Assembly: GCF_008932295.1 (NCBI RefSeq)
Contig: NZ_WBWA01000027.1
Location: 1-64,000, forward strand
DNA length: 64,000 bases
From: Brucella tritici
Lineage (GTDB): Bacteria > Pseudomonadota > Alphaproteobacteria > Rhizobiales > Rhizobiaceae
Direction of reading: 5' to 3'
The notes under the pieces are model-generated. The model was given only the letters and a program-made list of their open reading frames with translations, was not told where the DNA came from and ran no database searches. Positions within the stretch are counted from its first letter, which is position 1; each line of letters starts with the position of its first letter. Made by a program: the position numbers and the translations under genes. Shown piece by piece: positions 1-8,470 of the stretch.

Positions 1-272
1 GCGTAATCGACTCGTTCTACGGCACGTGGGGCGGCGACTGGGCTGTCTGGGGTGGCGCTGCATTCAAGGCAACCGAAAAGGCTACCTTCAACCTGCAGCT
101 CGCTTACGACGACACCAAGACCTTCGCAGCAACCGCAAACGTTGCTTACGAACTGGTTCCTGGTTTCACGATCACCCCGGAAGTTTCGTACACCAAGTGG
201 GACGACAAGCGTTCCGTTCTTGATGGCCAGGATGCTTTCCAGGGCATGATCCGCTTCCAGCGCTCGTTCTAA
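1..272 (+). CDS. Omp2-type porin, C-terminal end (partial)
   Basis: The reading frame that enters at base 3 encodes the last 89 residues of an outer-membrane beta-barrel porin and stops with TAA at 270-272. Alternating hydrophobic/aromatic strands (for example [28 protein letters not shown]) and a terminal phenylalanine (RFQRSF) are typical of a last barrel strand recognised by the BAM complex. The sequence resembles the Omp2a/Omp2b porins of Brucellaceae, which form trimeric general-diffusion channels. The start lies outside the window, so Omp2a cannot be told from Omp2b. A GAAA-loop hairpin follows 22 bases after the stop. Confidence 0.85.
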   Translation, partial: VIDSFYGTWGGDWAVWGGAAFKATEKATFNLQLAYDDTKTFAATANVAYELVPGFTITPEVSYTKWDDKRSVLDGQDAFQGMIRFQRSF

Positions 273-294
273 TCAGATCGACGCTTAAGCGAAA

Positions 295-320
295 TGCGCC
301 AACGGGAAACCGTTGGCGCA
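295..320 (+). terminator. Hairpin after the porin gene
   Basis: Perfect 11-base arms (TGCGCCAACGG / CCGTTGGCGCA) enclose a GAAA tetraloop 22 bases after the porin stop. There is no good T-tract, so it may stabilise the porin mRNA 3' end as much as terminate transcription. Confidence 0.6.
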
Positions 321-580
321 CATCCATTTGAAACATAGCTCACGAATGCGTGAATTTTGATCCTTCAGAGATGGGGATTTCGAAAAGGATCGAAAACCGG
401 GAGGAGTAACGGGGACGACAGAAAGCTGGGGGCAAACATGGTCTTTTAGAAAGGTCCAATCATGTCTCCGCATAAAATTAGCTCACTTATCTTGTGTTCT
501 GAGAATTATTTCATTAGTTGTGCGTCTCATATATCAAAGGGGGGCGCGCAATTATCGTCGTTGGGGAAACGAAGATCGAC

Positions 581-1477
581 ATGGGCGAAAAGTTTACGCC
601 GATAGTCGACTACAACTTAAAGTACACATCCAGCAAAAGTCCAAACCACCGGCTTGTTGAACAATTTTCGGTGGCGGAACTGACGGGGAAATATATCAAC
701 ATCCTGTGGGATGATGGGTCACACAAGTATAATGTGAAGTCGTTTCTCGGCGAAATTGACGAGATTTTGAAGGGCGAACGCTTTTCAGGTTTCGATCAGG
801 AAATGCTTGACTCCGTCGTCGGTTCGCTCCGTGAGCGCGGCAATAGCAATGCAACCATCAATAGAAAGATGGCTGCGCTGAGCAAGCTGCTGCGAAAGGC
901 GCACAAGATGGGAGATATCTTCAATCTACCGGAATTCGTCCGGCAGAAGGAGCGTGTAGGACGTATTCGATTCCTTGAATACGAGGAAGAAAAGCGCCTA
1001 TTCGCCGCGATCAAGTCGCGCTGTGAAGATAGTTACCGGCTTTCCTTGTTTCTTGTCGACACGGGCTGCCGCCTCGGCGAAGCCATCGGCGTTACCTGGA
1101 ACGATATTCAGGATCAACGGGTTACGTTCTGGCTCACCAAATCAAATCGCAGCCGTACTGTGCCCCTCACCCGCCGTGCCCGCAAAGCAGCACATATTCC
1201 GCATGAAAAGCTCAAAGGCCCCTTCTCCATGCTCAATCAGGTCCGGTTCCGCCAGATCTGGAATGAGGCAAAGATGGAAGTCGGCCTTGGCACGGACGAT
1301 CAGGTCGTTCCGCACATTCTGCGTCATACCTGTGCATCTCGACTGGTTCGCGGTGGCATCGATATTCGTCGTGTTCAGATGTGGCTGGGACACCAGACCC
1401 TGCAGATGACCATGCGCTATGCTCATCTTGCTACACATGACCTCGATTCATGCGTGAAAGTGCTTGAAGTCCACTAG
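581..1477 (+). CDS. Tyrosine recombinase / phage-type integrase
   Basis: Site-specific recombinase of the tyrosine family. The C-terminal half holds the catalytic boxes: the first arginine in DTGCRLGEAIGVTW, then HILRHTCASR (His-x-x-Arg-His), WLGHQ, and the nucleophilic tyrosine in MRYAHL. The N-terminal part looks like a SAM-like core-binding domain (NATINRKMAALSKLLRKA). I chose the ATG at 581; an in-frame TTG at 518 would add 21 residues but has no better ribosome site. No excisionase, phage genes or tRNA attachment site are visible nearby, so it appears to be an orphan integrase or the remnant of a departed island. Confidence 0.8.
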   Translation: MGEKFTPIVDYNLKYTSSKSPNHRLVEQFSVAELTGKYINILWDDGSHKYNVKSFLGEIDEILKGERFSGFDQEMLDSVVGSLRERGNSNATINRKMAALSKLLRKAHKMGDIFNLPEFVRQKERVGRIRFLEYEEEKRLFAAIKSRCEDSYRLSLFLVDTGCRLGEAIGVTWNDIQDQRVTFWLTKSNRSRTVPLTRRARKAAHIPHEKLKGPFSMLNQVRFRQIWNEAKMEVGLGTDDQVVPHILRHTCASRLVRGGIDIRRVQMWLGHQTLQMTMRYAHLATHDLDSCVKVLEVH

Positions 1478-2042
1478 AGTGGCTCCAGTTAGAATGGAAT
1501 CGTGAGCTGCTCTATCTCTTTGTTGGCAAGTCTTATCCGATGCGTCGTAGCGGGATAAGAAATCAGTTCAGCGAGCTGATTTCCCTGCGTAGAAGCTGTT
1601 TTGTGTTGCAGGAAATACTCTGCAAGGTAGCTCGAAAATTGTAATCAGGTTTTCGGATAAGGTCGAGTTGGCACACATAGTCAGAGCGTCGATCGGTCCA
1701 GTCAGATCGAGATGCCCTCTACGCGACTTCAGCACGTCCATGTGCAGGACTTTATAGCCAGCCCCTTGGAGGCGTGGCTGAGGTCATGATGTTTATCGAT
1801 ATTCGGGTTCAGGCCCGGATAGTTTCACGTTACCTAGCCTTATTACTTAGCTTTTGACGACAGCAAGCGCGATCATTTGCTCGCATTATTCAGCCGACGC
1901 GGAATCATTGTGATGGCACCGGCGAATACAAGTTGCTATGCCTTTTCCCAGCAGGACAGGCGTTGGTGACTGACGGCATTCTCCAGCCCTTCGATTTGTC
2001 CTCATCACTTTGTGCAGGACTGAGAATCGACTGGAAAACACC
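1478..2042. other. Intergenic stretch, no gene recognised
   Basis: 565 bases between the integrase and the aminotransferase. A short inverted repeat (GAAATCAG / CTGATTTC, about 1560-1585) is the only structure noticed; short frames here have no recognisable product. It may be degraded mobile-element DNA, but nothing in it proves that. Confidence 0.4.
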
Positions 2043-3173
2043 ATGGGATCGCCCCGCCTTACACCGCTCATCGTAAGCTTACCATCCACTGTTCCTTTTA
2101 CCGGTCCTGAAACGCTGGAGTTACAGCGGGGAAGACCTTTCAAGGCGCGAATCGGTGCCAATGAGAGCAGTTTTGGTCCAGCACCATCTGTCCTCGAAGC
2201 CATTCGGACGGAAGCAAGCGAGATATGGAAGTATGGCGACCCTGAAAACTACGAATTGCGCCACGCCATTGCCGCACATCACAGCGTGAAACCTGAAAAC
2301 ATCATGCCCGGAGCGGGTGTCGATGCCTTGCTCGGATTGGTAGTCAGGCAATATGTCCAGGAAGGTGACAGGGTCATCAACTCGCTGGGCGGCTACCCGA
2401 CCTTCAACTATCACGTTGCCGGTTATGGCGGGAAACTGTCTACTGTTCCTTATATCAACGACAGATCAGACCTCGATGGTCTGCTCGATGCGGCGCGCAA
2501 GCAAGATGCCGTAATTCTATATCTCGCCAATCCGGATAATCCGATGGGAACCTGTCATGAGGGTTCGGATATCCAGTCCTTCATCGAGCAGGTTCCGGAA
2601 ACCACCATGCTCATTCTGGATGAGGCCTATTGCGAAACAGGGCCTGCCTCCGCCTTCCCGCCTTTTGAAACCGACCGTCCGAACATTTTGCGGATGCGCA
2701 CTTTCTCCAAGGCCTACGGTCTGGCAGGAATCCGGTGTGGTTATGTTGTCGGCAGCGCCGAAGCCATCAAATCGTTCGACAAGATTCGCGATCATTTTGC
2801 AGTGAACCGTCTTGCGCAGGCAGCGGCTATCGCTGCCCTCAAAGATCAGGCTTACCTGCGCGACGTGGTAGCTAAAATAATAGCCGGGCGAGATCGCATC
2901 GTCACAATCGCCAGGGCAAACGGCCTTGCAACCGTCCCCTCTGCCACGAATTTTGTCGCCATCGATTGCGGCAAGGACGGAGCATTCGCCACGGCAGTTC
3001 TCAACGGCCTGATAGCGCGTGACATCTTCGTGCGCAAACCCGGTGCCCCGGTTCTCGACCGCTGTATTCGCGTGAGCGTCGGTATCGATGAACAGCTCGA
3101 TCTTTTTGAAGCTGCCCTACCTGCAGCTCTAGAGGATGCCCGGAAACACACAGATATTCGCGAAACTGCCTGA
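2043..3173 (+). CDS. Histidinol-phosphate aminotransferase-like PLP enzyme
   Basis: Fold-type I, PLP-dependent class II aminotransferase of 376 residues. Visible signatures are the Asn-Pro segment YLANPDNPMGT, the aspartate that contacts the pyridine nitrogen in LILDEAYCE, and the Schiff-base lysine in RTFSKAYGLAGIRCGYV. This matches HisC-type enzymes, which transfer an amino group between histidinol phosphate or aromatic amino acids and 2-oxoglutarate. No other his genes are nearby, so it may be a HisC paralogue with aromatic substrates. I start at the ATG at 2043 (MGSPRLTPL); a TTG at 2010 is less likely. DUF423 follows after 15 bases and may be cotranscribed. Confidence 0.82.
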   Translation: MGSPRLTPLIVSLPSTVPFTGPETLELQRGRPFKARIGANESSFGPAPSVLEAIRTEASEIWKYGDPENYELRHAIAAHHSVKPENIMPGAGVDALLGLVVRQYVQEGDRVINSLGGYPTFNYHVAGYGGKLSTVPYINDRSDLDGLLDAARKQDAVILYLANPDNPMGTCHEGSDIQSFIEQVPETTMLILDEAYCETGPASAFPPFETDRPNILRMRTFSKAYGLAGIRCGYVVGSAEAIKSFDKIRDHFAVNRLAQAAAIAALKDQAYLRDVVAKIIAGRDRIVTIARANGLATVPSATNFVAIDCGKDGAFATAVLNGLIARDIFVRKPGAPVLDRCIRVSVGIDEQLDLFEAALPAALEDARKHTDIRETA

Positions 3174-3188
3174 ACGGTGGAGCTTTAG

Positions 3189-3563
3189 ATGCAGATTCAA
3201 TCCGATAGTCGGCCCCAGAAAATTCTTTTCAGCACGCTGGCCGGGCTGTGCGGTGCGCTTGCAATCGCTGCTTACGCGGGAGCGGCCCATGGTGGGGAGA
3301 ACCATCTGGGCAATATTGCTCCGCTTCTTCTCGGCCATGCGCCCGCGTTTCTGGTGTTATCGCTGATCGTGCCTGCCAGCCGCACCGCTTATCTCGGCGG
3401 GATATTACTTGTCATCGGCCTCACTTTGTTCTGCGGCGATCTCTTCATGCGTGACATGACGGGTGATCGGCTCTTTCCGATGGCTGCACCGACTGGCGGA
3501 TCATTGATGATTCTCGGTTGGCTAGCCGTCGCGATTACCGGCTGGTTTTCAAGAACCAAATAA
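3189..3563 (+). CDS. DUF423 family inner-membrane protein
   Basis: A 124-residue protein with four predicted membrane segments, including LFSTLAGLCGALAIAAYAGA, LLGHAPAFLVLSLIV, LGGILLVIGLTLFCGDLF and SLMILGWLAVAITGWF. The pattern GALAIAA-GAAHG then later FCGDLF and PTGGSLMILGW fits DUF423 (YgdD/TMEM256-like). The molecular function of the family is not established. It sits 15 bases after the aminotransferase and is followed directly by a rho-independent terminator, so these two genes probably form one transcript. Confidence 0.8.
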   Translation: MQIQSDSRPQKILFSTLAGLCGALAIAAYAGAAHGGENHLGNIAPLLLGHAPAFLVLSLIVPASRTAYLGGILLVIGLTLFCGDLFMRDMTGDRLFPMAAPTGGSLMILGWLAVAITGWFSRTK

Positions 3564-3564
3564 A

Positions 3565-3590
3565 AAGGGGCCGAAAGGCCCCTTCTTTTT
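3565..3590 (+). terminator. Rho-independent terminator
   Basis: Arms AAGGGGCC / GGCCCCTT around a GAAA loop, followed by a T-rich tail, immediately after the DUF423 stop codon. Confidence 0.85.
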
Positions 3591-3608
3591 CGAATAGTCC
3601 TGATCTGA

Positions 3609-4433
3609 TCAGGAATTGCCTTTCAGGCGTGCATTGCAGAGGCTGTAGTAACCGCCGCCTTTTTGTATCCACTTCAAACCACCCAATGCATTGGCATCTT
3701 TCAGCCTATAATACTGCTCGAGGCAGGTGTGCATACGAGCCTTGCCAGCTGATTCATTCGAAAACTTTGCAGAAACTGCCGTTGGAAATTTGACGCCTCT
3801 GGGCGCCGCAACCGTTGGGGCAGCTGGTTCACTGGTACCGTCGGTGCTGAAGGCAACTGGATCTGCACCCGGTCCGCATTCAGCCTTGCGGAAATCGTTC
3901 CATTTTGCAACGTTGTCAACACCAGCGTCTTTTGCCGCCTGATACTTGGCGCTGCACTGCTTCATCGTTAAGCCCTTGGCGCTGTCATCAGGAGCAGTGC
4001 TTTTTGCCGTTTTCTTAGCCGGAGAAGCAGGTGCAGGAGCTGCGGCGGCATTTGCACCGCATTGCGCCTTGCGGAAATCGTTCCATTTCATGCCGCCAAG
4101 CGTGCCAGCATCTTTGGCAGCTTGATATTTCGCGCTGCATTCCTTCATTGTCAGGCCCTTGGCACTGTCGTCTGCGGCAGGGGCGGCTGCACTCTTGGTT
4201 GCCTTTTTAGCTGGAGCTGCCGGTACTGCGGCGGCATCTGCGTCGTCTCCACATTGCGCCTTGCGGAAATCGTTCCATTTCATGTCGCCAAGCGTGCCAG
4301 CATCTTTGGCAGACTGATATTTTGCGCTACATTCTTTCATCGTCAGGGCGTTGGCGGGCGATGAAAAGGCAAATGCCGCAGCACTCATGATGATGGCTGT
4401 GCCGGCCATGGCGGTGATGGTTCGAATTGACAT
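3609..4433 (-). CDS. Secreted protein with tandem TMKxCSAKY repeats
   Basis: A 274-residue protein with a clear signal peptide (residues 1-29, cleavage after SSPANA). The mature part has three close copies of a 33-residue unit beginning LTMKECSAKY and ending FRKAQCG (about residues 30-62, 94-126 and 155-187), and a diverged fourth copy at about 233-272 (RMHTCLEQYYRLKDANALGG). Alanine/proline/lysine-rich linkers separate them. Each unit carries two cysteines, suggesting one disulfide per repeat in the periplasm. The first two units are also nearly identical in DNA. I do not recognise a characterised function; surface or periplasmic binding is only an inference. Confidence 0.75.
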   Translation of the reverse strand: MSIRTITAMAGTAIIMSAAAFAFSSPANALTMKECSAKYQSAKDAGTLGDMKWNDFRKAQCGDDADAAAVPAAPAKKATKSAAAPAADDSAKGLTMKECSAKYQAAKDAGTLGGMKWNDFRKAQCGANAAAAPAPASPAKKTAKSTAPDDSAKGLTMKQCSAKYQAAKDAGVDNVAKWNDFRKAECGPGADPVAFSTDGTSEPAAPTVAAPRGVKFPTAVSAKFSNESAGKARMHTCLEQYYRLKDANALGGLKWIQKGGGYYSLCNARLKGNS

Positions 4434-4757
4434 CTTGTCACTCCCTATCGAATGCAGCTCTTTCGATCACTCGGTACCTTTTACGCCTTGCGATCTTACT
4501 AATATAGAGGAACGGTAGATGTCATCGTTGCTCTGACCCGTTCCGCTTATACGTCAACCTTGCGCTTCGCAAAGTTGACTGTCAATCATTTGGTCAATAT
4601 TACCCTCAGCTCCAATACAAATTTTCTAACGGGCTTTCTTTGCTAGTTATGGTCATGCAGGTGCCATGAAGTAAAATTATAGTACTTCCCACCTCATGTC
4701 CGATTTTTATTCGAACAGAGTTAAAATCCTGGGGCGGTGCAGATGACATAGCGGATC
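4434..4757. other. Divergent intergenic region
   Basis: 324 bases between the divergent repeat-protein gene and the frameshifted kinase. A small hairpin (CTTGCG / CGCAAAG near 4559-4574) is the only feature noticed; promoters for both genes should lie here. Confidence 0.35.
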
Positions 4758-5263
4758 ATGATCATTGGCGGCGCCGGTTCAGGAAAATCAAGCCTCGCGC
4801 GTGCGCTAGGCGAGGTTACCGGCTTACCGGTCGTTCATATCGATACCCTCTACTGGCAGCCCGGTTGGACGATGCGATCACGTGACGAAATCGGTCGCCT
4901 CACCAAGGAAGCGGCAGATCAGGACAGATGGATATTCGAGGGCAATCATAGCGAAACTATGAATTACCGAGCCTTGCGGGCAGATATGCTTATTTTCTCG
5001 ATATATCGACCATGCGTCGCCTGTGGCGTGTACTGAAAAGAACAGTAATCCACTACGGACGCTCGCGCCCGGATATGGCGGAAGGTTGTGTGGAGCGTTT
5101 CGACTGGGATTTTCTGAAATGGGTGGCTGGCTATCGCCAGAACGGCCGTATTCGTGCGCTGGCCTTTCTAGAGAAGGCGCCTCAACATCTTTCCAAGCAC
5201 CATTTGCGCAGTCCGTATGATGTGAAACGCTTTCTCGCGCAGATGGCGCGCGAAATAAAATAA
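4758..5263 (+). pseudogene. P-loop nucleotide kinase (FlaR/adenylate-kinase-like), frameshifted
   Basis: The first frame (4758-5036) starts MIIGGAGSGKSSLARAL, a Walker A motif, and reads through WIFEGNHSETM, typical of the 'topology modulation'/FlaR group of small kinases. It then loses homology at about 5000 and stops at 5034-5036. The expected continuation, LDISTMRRLWRVLKRTV, lies in another frame and runs to 5263. Inserting one base into the T-run before CTCGATATATCG near 4995-5000 restores one protein of about 168 residues. This is a one-base deletion in a homopolymer: a real pseudogene, a phase-variable site, or a sequencing error. Confidence 0.78.
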
Positions 5264-5265
5264 AA

Positions 5266-5284
5266 CAATCGGCCTTCCCGATTG
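5266..5284 (+). terminator. Short hairpin after the kinase remnant
   Basis: Arms CAATCGG / CCGATTG around CCTTC, just after the stop codon at 5261-5263. It has no strong T-tract, so this is a weak terminator call. Confidence 0.45.
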
Positions 5285-5497
5285 CGATAAATCCACAAAG
5301 AAGACCGTGAAATAACAATTTTTCAAGCCGTGCGCTGCATCGCAAGGGCTGTTATATTTAATCGTCTCCCAAGACTTTACGCTGCGTGCTATGGCCCAAT
5401 CATCTGCACAGCGCGAATGCATGACATGCCGGAACTCGTTCCGGCACCGTAATCTTTTTGCCGGATTGCCGGCTTCTCGCTGTTCTGGAGTTTCCAC

Positions 5498-6151
5498 GTG
5501 GCCGATATCACTGATAACGCCGCTGCCCTTATTGATGCGCCGAAATCTGCCGCATTCGACCGTCACCGCCTCTATGAAGATGCTATGGCGATGCTGATCG
5601 GCACATCCTTCATTGCACTTGGCATTACGCTTTACAGCCAGGCGATGCTAATGACTGGCAGCACCGCCGGTATCGCCCTTCTCATCCAGTATGCAACAGG
5701 CACTGAATTCGGGTTGCTCTATTTCCTGATCAATCTGCCATTCTACTATTTTGCCGTGCGTCGAATGGGGTGGGCTTTTACGATCAGAACATTCGTCGCA
5801 GTGGCCATGATGTCGGGCTTTGCGCGACTGATGCCCTTGAGTGTCGACTTCTCAAGCGTCAATCCGCTTTTCGCCGCACTCATGGGCGGTACCTTGATGG
5901 GTATGGGTGTACTCGCACTCTTCCGGCATCGTTCCGGTGTCGGCGGCGTCAATATATTGGCGCTCTATCTGCAAGATGCCTATGGGATAAGGGCCGGCTG
6001 GTTTCAGCTCGGCCTCGATATCCTGATTATGCTGGTCTCGCTGTTCTTTATCCCGTGGGAAAATATGGCACTTTCCCTCATCGGCGCGATTGCCATGAAT
6101 CTTATCATTGCAATCAATCACAAACCGGGCCGGTATCTCGGTATAAGCTGA
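5498..6151 (+). CDS. YitT family membrane protein
   Basis: A 217-residue integral membrane protein with about five or six hydrophobic segments, among them MLIGTSFIALGITLYSQAML, LLYFLINLPFYYFAV and GGTLMGMGVLALFRHRS. The motif TGSTAGIALLIQYATG and the segment RSGVGGVNILALYLQ match the YitT/DUF161 family of uncharacterised bacterial membrane proteins. The start is a GTG at 5498 with a GGAG sequence seven to ten bases upstream. A strong terminator follows the stop. The substrate, if it is a transporter, is not indicated. Confidence 0.8.
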   Translation: MADITDNAAALIDAPKSAAFDRHRLYEDAMAMLIGTSFIALGITLYSQAMLMTGSTAGIALLIQYATGTEFGLLYFLINLPFYYFAVRRMGWAFTIRTFVAVAMMSGFARLMPLSVDFSSVNPLFAALMGGTLMGMGVLALFRHRSGVGGVNILALYLQDAYGIRAGWFQLGLDILIMLVSLFFIPWENMALSLIGAIAMNLIIAINHKPGRYLGIS

Positions 6152-6157
6152 GAAAAC

Positions 6158-6184
6158 AAAAAGCCGCCTTCGAAGACGGCTTTT
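6158..6184 (+). terminator. Rho-independent terminator
   Basis: AAAAAGCCG(CC) pairs with (GA)CGGCTTTT around a TTCGAA apex, followed by T-rich sequence, seven bases after the YitT gene. Confidence 0.8.
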
Positions 6185-6206
6185 CTCACACACGACTGTT
6201 TGTCGC

Positions 6207-6464
6207 TCAGTGGGCGGTCATCCACTCGCGTGCGTCGCGCAACGCCGCTGCCAGTTCGCCCTTGCTCATCGTGGCAGCCACCTGATTACGCATACGGGCG
6301 GCCTTCTCGCTGCCGCGGATGGCGGCAATGTTCAGCCATTTGTGGGCCTGCACCACGTCGATCTCGCAATCGCGACCGATGGCAAATTTCATGCCCATTT
6401 CCAGAAGAATGCGATCCTGCGCGATTGCGTTGTTCTTATTCGTAAAGCTCTGAAACTGTGCCAT
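6207..6464 (-). CDS. Small Sel1-like repeat protein
   Basis: An 85-residue cytoplasmic protein with one Sel1/TPR-like unit: DCEIDVVQAHKWLNIAAIRG followed by SEKAARMRNQVAATMSKGEL, ending in AREWMTAH. Single-unit Sel1-like proteins of this size are common in Rhizobiales and have no assigned role; Sel1 repeats usually mediate protein contacts. The gene converges on the YitT gene. Confidence 0.7.
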   Translation of the reverse strand: MAQFQSFTNKNNAIAQDRILLEMGMKFAIGRDCEIDVVQAHKWLNIAAIRGSEKAARMRNQVAATMSKGELAAALRDAREWMTAH

Positions 6465-6970
6465 TTTCTTTGTCCCTGTTAAATCCCGAGAACCGTCCGG
6501 TCTTTATTTCAAAGCCTGATTTCGTTGCTTCGAAACTGCCGCCTCTGTCGTTCCGTTCATGCTCTCAAATCTACGGGAAAGGATTGAAATGCGCGTTAAA
6601 CCAGATGCTTAACGAGCAACCAACAAAATCCGAACAAGGGGTAAACTTGGGATTTTGTTAAACATGCAAGTGCTGCCGATTGCTGGATTTTCGTAAAAAT
6701 TCGATTCAAATCCGCATGATTGAACGAAACCAGTTGCTAACTATAGACAACATTCGAACGCGGGCGTGTGTGTACAAAGGGCAGTGTTTCATATGCCGAG
6801 CACGACATAAATATCCCTCTTCCGCTTCGCCAGAAACTGGTTTACGTTTACGTTTGCGTAAGCTTGACGGATGGTCGAGGAGGCTTCCGTCTTAAACTTC
6901 AGAACGCATCACAGCGGTTTCATCGTTGCGACCGGCAAAGCCGGGACTGGCGGCGATTTGGGAGGAAAGA
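6465..6970. other. Divergent intergenic region
   Basis: 506 bases between the divergently transcribed Sel1-like and DUF2147 genes. It contains an ACGT-TT-ACGT palindrome at 6844-6857 (listed separately). No other gene or RNA was recognised. Confidence 0.4.
6844..6857. promoter_or_regulatory. ACGT-NN-ACGT palindrome, candidate operator
   Basis: ACGTTTACGT core flanked by T-rich sequence, about 115 bases upstream of the DUF2147 start. The same core (reverse complement ACGTAAACGT) occurs at 13466-13483 and 61471-61484. The shape resembles operators of LiuR-like MerR regulators; this is inference. Confidence 0.4.
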
Positions 6971-7318
6971 ATGATCCGCACACTTATTCTTGGAATGACG
7001 CTTGCAGCCACCTTTGCCGCACCCGCCCTCGCCGAGGAAGGGATCGTCGGCACGTGGAAGCGTCCGAACGGCACGATCATCAGCTATGCAGCATGCGGCG
7101 CTAACAAGTTCTGCGGTACGGTGCAGACCGGCGAATACAAGGGCAAGTCCATCGGCACGATGTCGGGCACCGGGGGCAGCTATAAGGGTGAGGTCAACAA
7201 GCTTGACGAAGGCAAAACCTATACTGGCAAGGCCAGTGTCAAGGGCAATACGCTTTCACTCTCCGGCTGCGTGATGGGCGGCCTGATCTGCAAGAGCGAA
7301 AGCCTGGCGCGCCAGTAA
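6971..7318 (+). CDS. DUF2147 family secreted protein
   Basis: A 115-residue exported protein. The signal peptide is MIRTLILGMTLAATFAAPALA with cleavage before EEGIVGTW. The mature part (GIVGTWKRPNGTIISYAACG, then CGTVQTGEYKGKSIGTM, and the ending SGCVMGGLICKSESLAR) fits DUF2147, a lipocalin-like periplasmic family without defined ligand. Start choice is firm: GGAGGAAA lies just before the ATG at 6971. The cysteines probably form disulfides. A terminator follows closely, so this is a single-gene unit, perhaps controlled through the palindrome at 6844. Confidence 0.8.
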   Translation: MIRTLILGMTLAATFAAPALAEEGIVGTWKRPNGTIISYAACGANKFCGTVQTGEYKGKSIGTMSGTGGSYKGEVNKLDEGKTYTGKASVKGNTLSLSGCVMGGLICKSESLARQ

Positions 7319-7337
7319 TATCCAGCGCTGCGGAATC

Positions 7338-7368
7338 AAAAAGGGCGGCTCCAGGCCGCCCTTTCTTT
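7338..7368. terminator. Terminator between convergent genes
   Basis: AAAGGGCGGC / GGCCGCCCTTT hairpin with A-rich and T-rich flanks, between the DUF2147 gene and the converging glutathione-transferase gene; it could serve both. Confidence 0.85.
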
Positions 7369-7378
7369 CATCGCTTGT

Positions 7379-8089
7379 TCAGCGTGCCTTCTGACCGAAG
7401 AGAATCTTGTGTTCCTCTTCCTTGTTCACGGACGCATTTGCACGTTCACGTTCTTCTTTGCCGACCACGAGACCGCGCTGCACCGCAGGGCGCGCATTCA
7501 TCGTCTGATGCCAGCGCTTCAGGTTCGGGAAGTCATCCAGGTTCTGGTCATAATTCTTGTAGGCATTAATCCAGCCAATGGAGGCCATGTCGGCAATGGA
7601 GTATTCGCCAGCGATATATTCCTTGCCTTCAAGTTGCATGTTCAGGACGCCGTAGAGACGGTTGACCTCATTGGTATAGCGGTCGATGCCGTATTGGACT
7701 TTTTCCTGAGCATAGATACGGAAATGCCCGGCCTGCCCAGACATCGGGCCTAGTCCACCCATCTGCCACATCAGCCATTCGTCAACGGCGACACGCTTGC
7801 GTTCCTCGGTCGGGTAGAACTTACCGAACTTTCGGCCGAGATATTGCAGGATCGCACCAGATTCGAACACTGAGATCGGTTCGCCGCCCGGCCCTTCCGG
7901 ATCGATGATCGCGGGCATACGGTTGTTTGGAGCAATCTTCAAAAAGTCCGGCTGAAACTGATCGCCCTTGCCGATATTGATATATTTGACCTCGTAGGGA
8001 ACGCCCAGTTCTTCCAGCATGATGCTGATCTTAAAGCCATTCGGCGTGGGCCAATAATACAATTCGATGGGCTTGGTCTGTTCGGCCAT
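7379..8089 (-). CDS. Glutathione S-transferase family protein (YfcG/YghU-like)
   Basis: A 236-residue soluble protein. The N-terminal thioredoxin-like domain (IELYYWPTPNGFKISIMLEE, NNRMPAI, then ESGAILQYLGRK) is followed by an all-helical C-terminal domain (IADMASIGWINAYKNY, PNLKRWHQTMNARPAVQRGL). The TPNG loop and the ES pair that binds the glutathione glutamate match the Nu-class/YfcG disulfide-bond oxidoreductases. The ATG at 8089 is preceded by GGGAGAG; longer versions upstream lack family similarity. Likely role: glutathione-dependent disulfide or peroxide reduction. Confidence 0.85.
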   Translation of the reverse strand: MAEQTKPIELYYWPTPNGFKISIMLEELGVPYEVKYINIGKGDQFQPDFLKIAPNNRMPAIIDPEGPGGEPISVFESGAILQYLGRKFGKFYPTEERKRVAVDEWLMWQMGGLGPMSGQAGHFRIYAQEKVQYGIDRYTNEVNRLYGVLNMQLEGKEYIAGEYSIADMASIGWINAYKNYDQNLDDFPNLKRWHQTMNARPAVQRGLVVGKEERERANASVNKEEEHKILFGQKAR

Positions 8090-8314
8090 GGGTTCTCTCC
8101 CGCTGATCCTGAAATTGCGCGGGACGTGTTCCCGCATTCCAATGATGGGAAACATAAGACCCTTTCGGGCAGGCACAAGAGCCACTTGTGGCAATAAACG
8201 GAACATCAATATTTTTGAACACTGCATGAACGACGCTCTCAGGGACGGTTCAGGCGCTATCGCTAGATTGAATAGGGAGAACAGAAATCAGAACGGCTTT
8301 GGGGGTCAACCAGT

Positions 8315-8470
8315 ATGCTTCGTCGTTTAACAATTGTCTGCCTGATGATCGCTGGCTTTGCCGCAGTCGCCAGCATTTTCGTTGACCAGAGATATAACGT
8401 CTACCGGGATCAGCCGGTGATCGGGCCTGTAGCCGCCTTCACCCAAAAGCCTGCTGGAGAACGGCCATGA
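8315..8470 (+). CDS. Small membrane-anchored protein, 51 residues (hypothetical)
   Basis: ATG at 8315 opens a 51-residue frame starting MLRRLTIVCLMIAGFAAVAS, a positively charged N-terminus followed by one hydrophobic segment, then a polar tail (VDQRYNVYRDQPVIGP). GGGGG lies about 10 bases upstream as a possible ribosome site. The stop TGA overlaps the next start (ATGA), suggesting translational coupling with 8467-8631. I know no family; it could be a small inner-membrane or exported peptide. Confidence 0.45.
   Translation: MLRRLTIVCLMIAGFAAVASIFVDQRYNVYRDQPVIGPVAAFTQKPAGERP

Noticed and set aside
273-2042. tRNA or tmRNA as integrase attachment site
   Set aside because: No cloverleaf or tmRNA-like sequence seen on either side of the recombinase gene.
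1886-2203. 105-codon minus-strand frame before the aminotransferase
   Set aside because: Overlaps the real gene start and shows no recognisable features.
8119-8135. GCGGGA / TCCCGC mini-hairpin upstream of the glutathione-transferase gene as an attenuator
   Set aside because: Six-base arms alone are too weak to support a regulatory call.
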